64,000 nucleotides of DNA. Source: Streptomyces prunicolor NBRC 13075 (GTDB lineage: Bacteria; Actinomycetota; Actinomycetes; Streptomycetales; Streptomycetaceae). Shown here in pieces: positions 44,035 to 52,975 of this stretch; the stretch's first letter is position 1, and each line of letters starts with the position of its first letter. The stretch lies in assembly GCF_000367365.1 (NCBI RefSeq), contig NZ_BARF01000003.1, positions 62,001-126,000 on the forward strand, read 5' to 3'. Position numbers and translations under genes: made by a program. The notes beneath the pieces are model-generated. The model made no database searches. It was not told where the DNA came from and saw only the letters and a program-made list of their open reading frames with translations.

Positions 44035-44874
44035 ATGGTCCACGTTCGCCAACTCGACCCGAGCGCGTCCCCGTTGGACTACTTCGGCTTCGAGGCGCGC
44101 CGCCTGCGCGAGGCGGCGGGGATGACGCTGGAGCAGCTCGGCAAGGTGATCTATTGCACGGGCTCGCTGATCGGACAGGTCGAGACGGCCTCGAAGGTCC
44201 CGAGCCGGGTCTTCGCCGAGGCCCTCGACGCGGCGTTCATGACGGACGGCTTCTTCAGCCGCCTGCTCGGCCTGGTGCTGCGCAGCCAGCTGCCGAACTG
44301 GTTCCAGCCCTACGCCGAGATGGAGGCGAAGGCCGCCTTCATCTCCACATACCAGTGCCAGGTGGTCTACGGCCTGCTCCAGACCCCGGAGTACGCGGCG
44401 GCGCTGGTGGCCGTCGACCACCCGGACAAGGTCGAGGAACTGGTCGCGGCGCGCATGGAGCGCCAGCGCATCCTGGAGCGGACCCGGCCGCCCGCGGTGT
44501 GGGTGATCCTCGACGAGGCCGTGCTGCTCCGCGAGGTCGGCGGCCGTGAGGTCATGCGCGGCCAGCTCGCCCGGCTGCTGACCTACCGGGACCACCCCTG
44601 GGTGAACATCCAGGTGCTGCCGTTCACCGCGGGCGTCCACACCGGGATGGTCGGCTCCTTCAACCTCTTACGCTTCGACGCCGACCCCGACATCTACTAC
44701 TCCGAGAGCTACGACCGGGCGCACATGACCGCCGACCCCGAGGTCATCAGGGAGCGTTCGGTCAAATACGCCCGCCTGCAGGCCGACGCCCTCCCGGTGG
44801 AGGAGTCGTACGACCTGATCGCGGACCTTCATCAACTCACTTCCCGTGTAACTGAGTTACCGGCCAGTCCGTAA
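44035..44874 (+). CDS. XRE regulator with DUF5753 domain, containing two TTA codons
   Basis: A 279-residue regulator with a helix-turn-helix (residues about 15-65: FEARRLREAAGMTLEQLGKV, IYCTGSLIGQVETASKVPSR) and a DUF5753 domain (NWFQPYAEMEAKAAFISTYQ, VYGLLQTPEYAAALV, ARMERQRILER, NIQVLPFTAGVHTGMVGSFN). It has two TTA leucine codons, at 44668-44670 and 44857-44859, so translation should depend on the bldA tRNA and be delayed in development. No DUF397 partner follows. AGGTGG lies upstream of the ATG. Confidence 0.9.
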   Translation: MVHVRQLDPSASPLDYFGFEARRLREAAGMTLEQLGKVIYCTGSLIGQVETASKVPSRVFAEALDAAFMTDGFFSRLLGLVLRSQLPNWFQPYAEMEAKAAFISTYQCQVVYGLLQTPEYAAALVAVDHPDKVEELVAARMERQRILERTRPPAVWVILDEAVLLREVGGREVMRGQLARLLTYRDHPWVNIQVLPFTAGVHTGMVGSFNLLRFDADPDIYYSESYDRAHMTADPEVIRERSVKYARLQADALPVEESYDLIADLHQLTSRVTELPASP

Positions 44875-44900
44875 CTCGGCTTACTGGCATGATTAATCGC

Positions 44901-46244
44901 ATGGTGAGACGGGACGACCCGGAAGTCATCGGGCGCAGGGTCCAGCAGTTGCGGCACGAACGCGGGCTAACCCAGCGGCAGTTGGCCGAGCCCGCCTACA
45001 CACCCGCGTACATCTCCACGCTGGAGGCCGGCCGGGTCCGCCCCTCCGACGACGCGCTGCGGCACCTCGCCGACCGACTCGGCGTCGCCTACGACGAGTT
45101 GGCGACCGGCCGCCCCGCCCATCTCGCCACCGAACTGCGGCTGCGCCTGACCGAGGCCCAACGCACCCTGGCCACAGGGGAGTCGGAGGAGGCCGCCGAG
45201 CAGTACGCCGATCTCCTTGCGGAAGCGGAGTCGCTCGGGCTGGCCGACGAGGAGGCCGTGGCACTGCTCGGGCTCGGCGAGTGCGGCCTCGACACCGGTG
45301 ACCTCACCGCCGCCCGCCTGCACTTCGAGCGCGCCGAGCAACGCCTGGCCGACGAGCCGCTCCCCTCCCGCGTGCCCGCCATCCGGGGCCGTGCGGTCGC
45401 CCACTACCTCACCGGTGAACTCCGTTATGCCGTCTACCTGTTGGAGTCCACCCTCGACGAACTGAACCGCGGCGGCCTGCACGACCCCGACGCCCTGCTC
45501 CTCCTCTACGCGAGCGCGATAGGGCCGTACATGGACATGGGCGCGCACGCGAGGGCGGCCCAGGCAGCCGAGTTGGCGCTGGCCCTCGCGCCGCAGGTCG
45601 CGGACCCGGCGCTGCTCGCGCGGATGCACCGCTCGGTGGCGCGTACGCTGATCGCCGAGGGCAAGGTCGCGGAGGCGGACGCCTCGCTCGTGAAGGCCGC
45701 CGATCTGTACCGGCAGCTCCAGTTCCGCACCGAACTCGCCAACTGCCACTGGATGCGCGGCTACGTCTACGCCCAGGACGGCGAACTGGAGCGCGCCGAG
45801 GTCGAGTTGAGACAGGCGCTGGCCATGCTGACGGCGAAGCGCGCGGCCCTCTACAGCAGCCAGGTCGCCGTCGAACTCGCCGACGTACTGCACAAACGCG
45901 GCAAGTCCGACGAGGCCGCCGCCCTCCTCCACGACGTCCTCAGCGACCTCAGCTCCGAACGCGGCGCCCTGCACTCCGCCGCCGCGCACCGCCTCCTCGG
46001 CATCATCGCCGAGGACGCCCGCGACACCGACGCGGCCGAGGAGCACTACGTCCGCGCCCTCAGCCTGCTGGAACGCGCGGGCGCGGCCGGCGACCTGGCC
46101 GACCTGTGCCGCATGCTCGGCGACCTGCTCCGCCGCACCGGCCGGGTGGAAGCGGCCCTGGACGCCTACCGCACCGGCCTCGGCCACCGCACCGCCCCCG
46201 GCACGACGACCCTGGGCCCGGCCCCCGCACAGCCTCCTCTTTGA
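44901..46244 (+). CDS. XRE regulator with TPR repeats
   Basis: About 447 residues (an ATG at 44889 would add four). Residues about 8-65 are a helix-turn-helix (GRRVQQLRHERGLTQRQLAE, YTPAYISTLEAGRVRPSDDA). The remainder is a tetratricopeptide solenoid of paired helices (EEAVALLGLGECGLDTGDLT, AEVELRQALAMLTAKRAALY, AAHRLLGIIAEDARDTDAAE). This resembles peptide-binding or signalling regulators of the RRNPP/Rgg-like or SARP-accessory type; the ligand is unknown. It follows the TTA-containing XRE gene by 26 bases and may be co-transcribed. Confidence 0.87.
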   Translation: MVRRDDPEVIGRRVQQLRHERGLTQRQLAEPAYTPAYISTLEAGRVRPSDDALRHLADRLGVAYDELATGRPAHLATELRLRLTEAQRTLATGESEEAAEQYADLLAEAESLGLADEEAVALLGLGECGLDTGDLTAARLHFERAEQRLADEPLPSRVPAIRGRAVAHYLTGELRYAVYLLESTLDELNRGGLHDPDALLLLYASAIGPYMDMGAHARAAQAAELALALAPQVADPALLARMHRSVARTLIAEGKVAEADASLVKAADLYRQLQFRTELANCHWMRGYVYAQDGELERAEVELRQALAMLTAKRAALYSSQVAVELADVLHKRGKSDEAAALLHDVLSDLSSERGALHSAAAHRLLGIIAEDARDTDAAEEHYVRALSLLERAGAAGDLADLCRMLGDLLRRTGRVEAALDAYRTGLGHRTAPGTTTLGPAPAQPPL

Positions 46245-46331
46245 CAAATCGGGGATACCGCACAGCGCCGACGGTTACCGTGCGACGGAAGAGCCGAGGC
46301 GTAGTAGTGCGAAACGGGATGAGACAGGCGC

Positions 46332-47348
46332 GTGCGCGTGCAGAACGAACGGACCGTGGTCGACGGCCTGCGCCTGGCCGTACGCGCCATGGTCTACGCG
46401 GTCGTTGGCGGCGCGGCGCTCCTGGCCATCGCCACGGTCGTCTCCGTCCTCGGCCCGATGCTCGCGCTCGACCTCTACACCCCGGCCGTGGCCGCCTGGT
46501 GGACCGTCTTCACGGCGGTGGCGGTGCAGGGCGTGCCGTTCCTGCTGTTGGGCACGGTGGTGTCGGCGGCGATCGGCGCGTTCGTCCCCGAGCGGGTGTT
46601 CACCAAGCTCCTCCCTCGCAACCAGGCCCTCGCGGTCCCCATCGCGGGCGCGGCGGGAGTGGTCCTCCCCGGCTGTGAATGCGCGTCGGTACCGGTGGCC
46701 AGCAGCCTGATGCGGCGGGGGGTCGCTCCGGCGGCGGCCCTCGCCTTCCTCCTGTCGGCCCCGGCGATCAACCCGGTTGTCCTGGTGGCGACTTCGATCG
46801 CGTTCCCGGGTCAGCCGAAGATGGTGCTGGGCCGCCTGATCGCGTCCCTCGCGACGGCCGTGGTGATGGGCTGGCTCTGGGCGAGATTCGGCCGCGAGGA
46901 GTGGCTACGCCTCCCGAAGCGCACACACACCGCCGCGTCCTCGCCCACGGGCGTGAAGGCCTTCGTCGCCGGGTTGCAGCACGACTTCCTGCACGCGGGC
47001 GGCTTCCTGGTGCTGGGCGCGGCAGCGGCGGCGACCTTCAACATCGCCGTACCGCGCTCGATCCTGGACATCTTCACGGGTTCGTCCTGGCTGTCGCTCC
47101 TGCTGCTGGCCTTCCTGGCGGTGGTGCTGTGCGTGTGCAGCGAGGCGGACGCGTTCGTCGCGGCTTCGCTGAGCGGCTTCTCGCCGGCGGCGAAGCTGGC
47201 GTTCATGGTGGTGGGCCCGATGGTCGACCTGAAGCTGATCGCCTTGCAGGCGGGCACGTTCGGCCGCGCCTTCGCGTTCCGCTTCTCTTCGGCGACATGG
47301 CTGGTGGCGGTGGTCAGCAGCACGCTGGTGGGTTGGTGGTTGTTGTGA
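46332..47348 (+). CDS. Permease of the DUF318/ArsP-YcgR family
   Basis: A 338-residue membrane protein with eight predicted helices. The conserved signature PGCECASVPVASSLMRRGV (residues about 115-133) with the following APAINPVVLVATSIAF, and VCSEADAFVAASLSGF in the second half, are typical of the family, whose members include organoarsenical permeases and the B. subtilis YcgR protein. It overlaps the next gene (a YcgQ-like partner) by 4 bases; the pair occurs together widely. Start is a GTG at 46332 (GTGCGCGTG). The substrate is unknown; metal handling is suggested by the His-rich partner. Confidence 0.87.
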   Translation: MRVQNERTVVDGLRLAVRAMVYAVVGGAALLAIATVVSVLGPMLALDLYTPAVAAWWTVFTAVAVQGVPFLLLGTVVSAAIGAFVPERVFTKLLPRNQALAVPIAGAAGVVLPGCECASVPVASSLMRRGVAPAAALAFLLSAPAINPVVLVATSIAFPGQPKMVLGRLIASLATAVVMGWLWARFGREEWLRLPKRTHTAASSPTGVKAFVAGLQHDFLHAGGFLVLGAAAAATFNIAVPRSILDIFTGSSWLSLLLLAFLAVVLCVCSEADAFVAASLSGFSPAAKLAFMVVGPMVDLKLIALQAGTFGRAFAFRFSSATWLVAVVSSTLVGWWLL

Positions 47349-48130
47349 GGCGCTACGGCTCGGCGGTCCTGCTGTTGTTGGTGGGCGGGGCGGTGCTGCG
47401 GATCTCGCTCTTCAGCGAGCTGTATCTGCGGTACGTGCAGGCGGCGTTGCGGCCGTATCTGGTGATATCGGGTTCGCTGTTGATCCTGCTGGGCCTGGTG
47501 GCGGCGGTCAGGGGCATGCGGCAGCGGGACCACGAGGAGCACGACGACCACGAGGAGCACGGGGAGCACGGGGAAGAGGAAGAGGGGGAGGAAGCGGAGC
47601 ACGACCATGGGCACTCCCACTCCCACGGCGGCCCCCGCATCGCCTGGCTGTTGACCCTTCCCGCCCTCGCCCTGCTCCTCTTCCCGCCCCCGGCACTCGG
47701 CTCGTACAGCGCGTCGCGCGAGGAGGCGCAGCGGGCGGCGCAAGGCGTGGGCACCTTCTCCGCCCTCCCCGCCGGGAAGGTGCTGGACATCTCGGTGGCC
47801 CAGTACAGCTCGCGGGCGATCTACGACACCGGCCACTCCCTCAAGGGCCGCACCCTCCGCATGACCGGCTTCGTGACCCACGGCTCCGACGGCACCTGGT
47901 ACGTCACCCGCCTCCTGGTCACCTGCTGCGCGGCCGACGCGACGATCAGCAAGGTCGAGATCCGGGGCGACGAAGCCGACGGCGCTCCCCAGACGGACAG
48001 TTGGGTCACGGTCACCGGCACGTGGGTCCCCAAGGGCAGGCTCGGTACGGACGGGGCGTGGCCGCCGGTACTCAAGGCGGCTCAGGTCGAGCAGGTCAAG
48101 GAACCGGCGGATCCGTACGACAAGCGGTGA
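47345..48130 (+). CDS. TIGR03943 (YcgQ-like) protein with His/Asp/Glu-rich loop
   Basis: A 261-residue partner of the upstream permease, from a GTG at 47345 overlapping its stop. Two N-terminal transmembrane helices are followed by a metal-binding-looking loop (HEEHDDHEEHGEHGEEEE, then EHDHGHSHSHGG), a third helix, and an extracytoplasmic domain with the family motif FVTHGSDGTWYVTRLLVTCC, ADATISKVEIRG and SWVTVTGTWVPKG. The His-rich loop is in line with Zn or Ni binding (inference). In other bacteria the pair is controlled by zinc regulators; no clear Zur box is visible upstream here. Confidence 0.87.
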   Translation: MRRYGSAVLLLLVGGAVLRISLFSELYLRYVQAALRPYLVISGSLLILLGLVAAVRGMRQRDHEEHDDHEEHGEHGEEEEGEEAEHDHGHSHSHGGPRIAWLLTLPALALLLFPPPALGSYSASREEAQRAAQGVGTFSALPAGKVLDISVAQYSSRAIYDTGHSLKGRTLRMTGFVTHGSDGTWYVTRLLVTCCAADATISKVEIRGDEADGAPQTDSWVTVTGTWVPKGRLGTDGAWPPVLKAAQVEQVKEPADPYDKR

Positions 48131-48269
48131 CTTGTTCTGATGCTTCCGGTGATTCCCGCGCAGTAAGGGCGTTATGGTGCCTCTGATGCGCTGGGTGTGG
48201 AGCGCGTCACACATCGCTACGAAACAGGGCCGCCGGGACTGCTGTGCGGCCGTGCATCTGGGGGGCCTC

Positions 48270-50321
48270 ATGCACGAGATGGTCAAGGGTGGGAACGTCG
48301 GTCTGGCGTCGCTGAGCGAGGACGTCGGCTCGGTGATGATGAGCCTGAGCTGGGGCAGTCCGACGGGAGAGGGCGACGCGGACGTCTCCGTCCTGCTGCT
48401 CACCGCGGACGGAAAAGTGCGCAGCGACGGGGACTTCTACTTCTACAACAACCCCGTCGCCGCCGACGGAAGCGTCCAACTGCTCGGCAAGGCACCGACG
48501 GCGGACGGCAGCGAGGACCGGATCACGTTCGATCTGACCGCTATTCCGGCGGGAGTTGACCAGATCGTGGTGGCGGCGAGCCGCTATGAGAGCGCCCGTT
48601 TCTCCGAACTCCAGGACCTGCGGCTGACGTTGGCCGACGGCTCCGGCGAAAGCCTGCTGCGCTTCGCGATCGACGATCCCGGCGAGGTCAGCGCGCTGCT
48701 CTTCGGCGAGTTCTACCGGCGGGGCGGCGACTGGAAGTTCCGGGCGATCGGACAGGGCTACGAGTCCGGACTGGCGGGCGTGGCAACGGACTTCGGCGTC
48801 GACATCGACGACGACGCGGGCACGGACGTGGACGAAGACGTAGACGAAGTAGAGGGCGCTTCCGATGCCGACGCCGGGCCGGAGTCGGAATCCCCGGTCC
48901 GTACGTCCGAAGCCGTCTCCGTGATTCCCGCGCAGCCGTCGAGCCCGGCGGTCGAGTCGGTACCCGGGGCCGGGGTTGAGGCCGCGCCGCGTCCCGCCCG
49001 TCCTCGTACGGCGAAGAAGAAGGTCACCCTGCCGAAGGTGGCCAAGAAGTCCCTCGCGGAGAACGACTCCTGGCGGGGTGCCCGGCTCTTCCCGGCGTCC
49101 GCGCTCAAGAGCGACCACGAGCGGGAGACCCGGGCGACCTCCGTGCTGCTGTCGGTGATGGCCCAAGTGCCGGAGTTCGGGCGGCGGTTGACGGCCGCGT
49201 TCGGTGCGCCGGTCGGGCGGATGGAGACGTTCACCGAGGTCACGCTGCCCAACGGCGAGTCGCCTAGGCGGCCCGACGGGGTGATCCGGGTCGAGCGCGC
49301 GGGCAAGCTGTGGACCGCGCTCGTCGAGACCAAGACGAACGGCAACCCGCTCAAGCCGGACCAGGTGCAGGCCTACGCCGACATAGCGGCCCGGCGCGGA
49401 TACGAGGCCGTCATCACCCTCTCCAACGACGTGGAGCTGGAGGGCAGCCCGCTGGTGGAGGTCAAGCTCGACGGGCGGCGCAAGCACAAGGTGGCGCTCT
49501 GGCATCTGTCCTGGGCCGAAGTCGCCCACCAGGCACAGCTGTTGATCCGCCACGAGGGCGTCGGCAACGCGGCGCACGCCTGGCTGCTCCAGGAACTCCT
49601 CCACTACCTCCAGCACGAGAACTCCGGCTGCCACGGCTTCCAGAACATGGGCCGCTCCTGGGTCCCGGTGCGCAACGCGATCGACGCGGAGACCCTGTGC
49701 CAGGGCGACCCGCGCGCGGTGGAGGTCGTAGAGAGCTGGGAACGGCTGGTCCGGCAGGTGTGTCTACGGCTCGGTGGTGAGCTGGGGGAGAAGGTGCTGC
49801 CGGTACAGCGCGCCAAGCGCGGTACCGATCCGGCATCGCGACGGGCCGCGTTGGCCGACCGGCTCTGTGTCGACGGGCGCCTCGACGCCGAACTCCGTAT
49901 CGAGGGCACGCCCGGTGTCCTCGCCCTCTGCGCGGACCTGCGCACCGGCAAGCTGCGCACGTCCATCGAGATCGCCGCGCCCGACCAGGGCTACCCCCTC
50001 ACCTGGGCCAAGCGGCTGGTCCGCCGGCTCGCCGAGGCACCGGCCGACCTGCACGTCGAGACCCTCCTGGAGGAACAGACGGGCGGGCCGCGCGGCACGC
50101 TGGAACGCCTGCGCCCCGAACCGGCCGACATCCTCCCCAAGAACGGAGCCCAGATCACCGGCTTCCGGCTCTCCCTCTTCAGGGGCATGGGCAACACCCG
50201 GGGGACGGCTGAATCGGGCTTCATCCGCAGCGTCGACGAGTCCGTGGACCGTTTCCACGCGAGTGTGGTGGTGCATCTGGAGGGGCGGTCGGCACGGGCC
50301 CGTCGACCCGTCGACGCGTAG
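48270..50321 (+). CDS. TerD domain fused to a PD-(D/E)XK-like nuclease domain
   Basis: A 683-residue fusion. Residues about 1-175 are a TerD domain (MVKGGNVGLASLSEDVGSVM, DADVSVLLLTADGKVRSDGD, FYFYNNPVAADGSVQLLG, RYESARFSELQDLRLTLADG), a calcium-binding stress module. Residues about 178-250 are an acidic then Ala/Pro-rich linker. Residues about 270-460 contain an E-x12-D-x16-E-x-K pattern: E323 in FTEV, D336 in RRPDGVI, E353 and K355 in LVETKTNGN, a match to PD-(D/E)XK nucleases. The rest is uncharacterised and includes LLQELLHYLQHENSGCHGFQ. GGGGGG before the ATG at 48270 supports this start; the frame stays open to 48174. It is probably a DNA-acting stress or defence effector. Confidence 0.85.
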   Translation: MHEMVKGGNVGLASLSEDVGSVMMSLSWGSPTGEGDADVSVLLLTADGKVRSDGDFYFYNNPVAADGSVQLLGKAPTADGSEDRITFDLTAIPAGVDQIVVAASRYESARFSELQDLRLTLADGSGESLLRFAIDDPGEVSALLFGEFYRRGGDWKFRAIGQGYESGLAGVATDFGVDIDDDAGTDVDEDVDEVEGASDADAGPESESPVRTSEAVSVIPAQPSSPAVESVPGAGVEAAPRPARPRTAKKKVTLPKVAKKSLAENDSWRGARLFPASALKSDHERETRATSVLLSVMAQVPEFGRRLTAAFGAPVGRMETFTEVTLPNGESPRRPDGVIRVERAGKLWTALVETKTNGNPLKPDQVQAYADIAARRGYEAVITLSNDVELEGSPLVEVKLDGRRKHKVALWHLSWAEVAHQAQLLIRHEGVGNAAHAWLLQELLHYLQHENSGCHGFQNMGRSWVPVRNAIDAETLCQGDPRAVEVVESWERLVRQVCLRLGGELGEKVLPVQRAKRGTDPASRRAALADRLCVDGRLDAELRIEGTPGVLALCADLRTGKLRTSIEIAAPDQGYPLTWAKRLVRRLAEAPADLHVETLLEEQTGGPRGTLERLRPEPADILPKNGAQITGFRLSLFRGMGNTRGTAESGFIRSVDESVDRFHASVVVHLEGRSARARRPVDA

Positions 50322-50331
50322 GTGTTGCGGG

Positions 50332-51330
50332 TCAGGGCGTTGGCGACGGCGCATAGTGCTGGGCCAGGTCGGTGGCGAGGTCGCGGAGGTGAGCCCTGGC
50401 CTCGGTGGGGCCGTGCACGGTGATGGCGCTCCCGAACGGCAGGAGTGCTCGCACGTCCTCCAGATGCGGGAAGCGGATCGTCACCTTGCGGCCGGTGGCG
50501 GATTCTTCATGGTCATGGTCCTGGTCATGGCCGTGGTCATGGCCGTCCGGGACGAGTCGTAGGCCGAAGATCCGTTGTGCTCGCTCGATCTGGGTCCGGT
50601 CGATGGTGGCGCTGACCTCTATCGCGTGGTCGTGCTCCCACTGATCGACGAGCGCTGCGGCGACGGTGGCCAGGGTCTGGCTCTCGCGGATCCGTCGTGG
50701 CCGGTCGACTTCTTGCCACGTCGTGATCCGTTCGAGTCGGTACATCCGTGGCACGCGGGCACGGTCGGCGACGAGGTACCAGATGCCGGCCTTGGCGAAC
50801 AGTCCGTAGGGATCCACGACCAGGTCGCGTGGGCCTGACTCGCGCGGGCTGTCGTACTCGATCCGTAGCCGGCGACCGCGCCGCACCGCGCCGATCAGCG
50901 AAGCCGGAGTCGGGCCGGAAGCCCGTGCCCGACGCCAGGGGCGGCTGTCCACGTGCACGACGTCGGTGAGCGGCAGGATCTCCTCGTGAACCCGACGTGG
51001 CTGTGCGGCGGCGAGCTTGGAGAGCGCGCGCCGGGTCTCGACCGATGCGTCGAGCTCGGCACGTTGCTTCTCGTCCAGCCCGGTGAGCGACAGCTGATCA
51101 CGCTCGCCCGGTGTGAGCCGCGTGAGGTCGGGCCCGGACCCGGGCAGCATGGTGACGCCTCCGAGGCGGCCCCGCTGCGCGGTCACCGGCAGACCGGCGT
51201 CGCGGAGCCAGTTCAGGTCCCGGGTGATGGTGCGAAGGGACACCCCGAGCGCCGAGGCGAGTTCCTGTGTGGTCGCGGCATCCCTCGATGCGAGGAGCAC
51301 CATCAGGGAGAAGAAGCGGTCCGGGGTCAC
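50332..51330 (-). CDS. HTH-WYL transcriptional regulator with His/Asp-rich insertion
   Basis: A 332-residue YafY-type regulator. Residues about 1-55 are a DeoR-like helix-turn-helix (DRFFSLMVLLASRDAATTQE, LASALGVSLRTITRDLNWLR). Residues about 140-215 are a WYL-type domain (RRGRRLRIEYDSPRESGPRD, VVDPYGLFAKAGIWYLVADR). The C-terminal part includes an unusual insert GHDHGHDQDHDHEE. WYL domains sense nucleotides or nucleic acid. The gene is divergent from the VOC gene at 51445 and probably controls it. Confidence 0.88.
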   Translation of the reverse strand: MTPDRFFSLMVLLASRDAATTQELASALGVSLRTITRDLNWLRDAGLPVTAQRGRLGGVTMLPGSGPDLTRLTPGERDQLSLTGLDEKQRAELDASVETRRALSKLAAAQPRRVHEEILPLTDVVHVDSRPWRRARASGPTPASLIGAVRRGRRLRIEYDSPRESGPRDLVVDPYGLFAKAGIWYLVADRARVPRMYRLERITTWQEVDRPRRIRESQTLATVAAALVDQWEHDHAIEVSATIDRTQIERAQRIFGLRLVPDGHDHGHDQDHDHEESATGRKVTIRFPHLEDVRALLPFGSAITVHGPTEARAHLRDLATDLAQHYAPSPTP

Positions 51331-51444
51331 CCACCGATTTTTTCAGGAATTGCGACAGGATGCGGCGCATATCCCGGCCAGGCTGGTGGCTGCGTACCTA
51401 CCACCTACCACGTACTACCTGCGAGCCTGCGAGAAGGAACAACC

Positions 51445-51813
51445 ATGACCACCACATCCGTCGTGTCCATCGTCTACGTGAACGACGCTCCCGCCGCAGC
51501 TCGTTTCTACGGCGACCTCCTCGGCATGAGTCCCTCGTTCGAGACTTCGGGATACATCACCTTCGACCTCGGGCCGGGCGCTGACCTCGGGCTGTGGTCC
51601 GGCCAGTTCGAGGATCTGTCACCGGACGTCCCGCGCACCAGTGAGGTGTGCGTGGCCATCGACGGTGGACCCGACGAGCTCGACGCGATCTTCAAGCAGT
51701 GGCAGGCCAAGGGGGTCACGATCCTGCGCGCGCCACAGGACGTGGGGTTCGGGCCGACCTTCCTCGCGGCCGATCCGGACGGGAACCGTATCCGCGTCGC
51801 ACCGGGGGGCTGA
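51445..51813 (+). CDS. VOC family protein
   Basis: A 122-residue single-module glyoxalase-fold protein: VVSIVYVNDAPAAARFYGDL, LGMSPSFETSGYITFDLGPG, FKQWQAKGVTILRAPQDVGF, FLAADPDGNRIRVAPGG. GAAGGA precedes the ATG. As in resistance or detoxification proteins it may bind or modify a small electrophile. Divergent from the WYL regulator. Confidence 0.87.
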   Translation: MTTTSVVSIVYVNDAPAAARFYGDLLGMSPSFETSGYITFDLGPGADLGLWSGQFEDLSPDVPRTSEVCVAIDGGPDELDAIFKQWQAKGVTILRAPQDVGFGPTFLAADPDGNRIRVAPGG

Positions 51814-51819
51814 AAGGCC

Positions 51820-52602
51820 CTAGATCTGCACCCGCCCCTGCTTCTGCACATCCGTGAGTCGTTGTGCCCCGACCTCCAGTGCCTGCTGCATCGCGTCCAC
51901 CGGCACGTTCCCCAGCCCGCCGTTCGTGACGGTGATGGTGTCGGCGCCGACGCGGACGGCGGCGGTGTCGACGGTGAGCGTGGACCGGTCGCCCTCGGGG
52001 GTGGTGCCGGTGAGGGTGAGGTGGAGGCCCTGGCGGGCGTCGCCGGCGGTGGGGAGGGTGGCCTCCGTGACGGTCACGGTCTGGGTGCCGGAGCGGGCTG
52101 TCGTCGCCGTGAAGTTCGCGCACTTCTGCGGGAGTGTCTTCAGCCAGGCCAGGGAGCGGTCCACGTCCGAGGGGGCGAACGCGGCCACCTGATACCGGAG
52201 TTGGGCCTCGTCGTCGGGGTCGTCCACGGTGGTCACCGCCTGGGTGGTGGCGGGGGTGCCGAGGAGTTCGTCGGCGTAGAGGGCGTCCAGGAGGCGTTGG
52301 CAGTCGGGGGTGGCCGTCTTCGCCTTCAGTAGCGTGTCCCGCCATGTCGCCGTGCCCTGGGTCGGGGTCCAGGGGGCGCCCAGGTCGGCCTCCGTGATCA
52401 GCGCGGCCTGTGCCTGGGCGGGGGTGAGGACGGGGGCGGCGGCCGGGGACGCGTGGGCGGCGGGGGGCGTCCGCACGGCCGAGGGGGAGGGCGCGGTCGT
52501 CACCTTGTGCAGGATGGCCTCGTTCGCGCAGCCGACGGCGGTCAGCGGGGTGCCCGCGGCGAGTGTCGCGGCGAGGAGGACACGGGCCGGGGTATGGGTC
52601 AT
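51820..52602 (-). CDS. Putative lipoprotein, PknH-like sensor type
   Basis: A 260-residue exported protein. The N-terminus (LLAATLAAGTPLTAVGCANE) is a lipoprotein-type signal, although the residue three before the Cys is Ala rather than Leu. A Pro/Ala-rich linker leads to a globular domain (residues about 60-260) with a Cys pair (PDCQRLL; QKCANF), the layout of Streptomyces PknH-sensor-like domains. GGAGGG precedes the ATG at 52602. It is convergent with the VOC gene, 6 bases apart. Function unknown. Confidence 0.78.
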   Translation of the reverse strand: MTHTPARVLLAATLAAGTPLTAVGCANEAILHKVTTAPSPSAVRTPPAAHASPAAAPVLTPAQAQAALITEADLGAPWTPTQGTATWRDTLLKAKTATPDCQRLLDALYADELLGTPATTQAVTTVDDPDDEAQLRYQVAAFAPSDVDRSLAWLKTLPQKCANFTATTARSGTQTVTVTEATLPTAGDARQGLHLTLTGTTPEGDRSTLTVDTAAVRVGADTITVTNGGLGNVPVDAMQQALEVGAQRLTDVQKQGRVQI

Positions 52603-52975
52603 CGAGGGTCCCTCCTGGGACGGGTGCCGTGCACGGGGTGCGTCCCCCAACGGCACCACCGCCTGCGCCTGCTCACCAGCGCGCCGGGCCGTCCGGGTGA
52701 GGGGCAGTGCTTCGGGTGCGGGCCCGGTGGCCGCGACCAGCCGAGGCGGCGCCGCAGACGACGACCTACCTGCCCCGGCACCCCCTCCCCCTCCCCCTTG
52801 CCCGTGGAACGGGTGAGCGAAGAGATCAGGCCAGCGGCACATGCCATCCGCATCAAACAATTTCCGTGCACACTCCATCCGAAGTGGTGAACACCCCAGC
52901 TCAGCAGGGTTGTACGCCCGGATCGTCCCCCATGCTGACGTCGTCTCCCCGTCCCCTCAGCGAAGGAGTACGACC
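52603..52975. other. 373-bp intergenic region, no gene seen
   Basis: Divergent promoter region between the lipoprotein and hydrolase genes. The half nearer the lipoprotein is GC-rich with codon-like bias but no start or stop context supporting a gene. The section 52845-52880 is AT-richer and may hold the hydrolase promoter. Confidence 0.5.
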
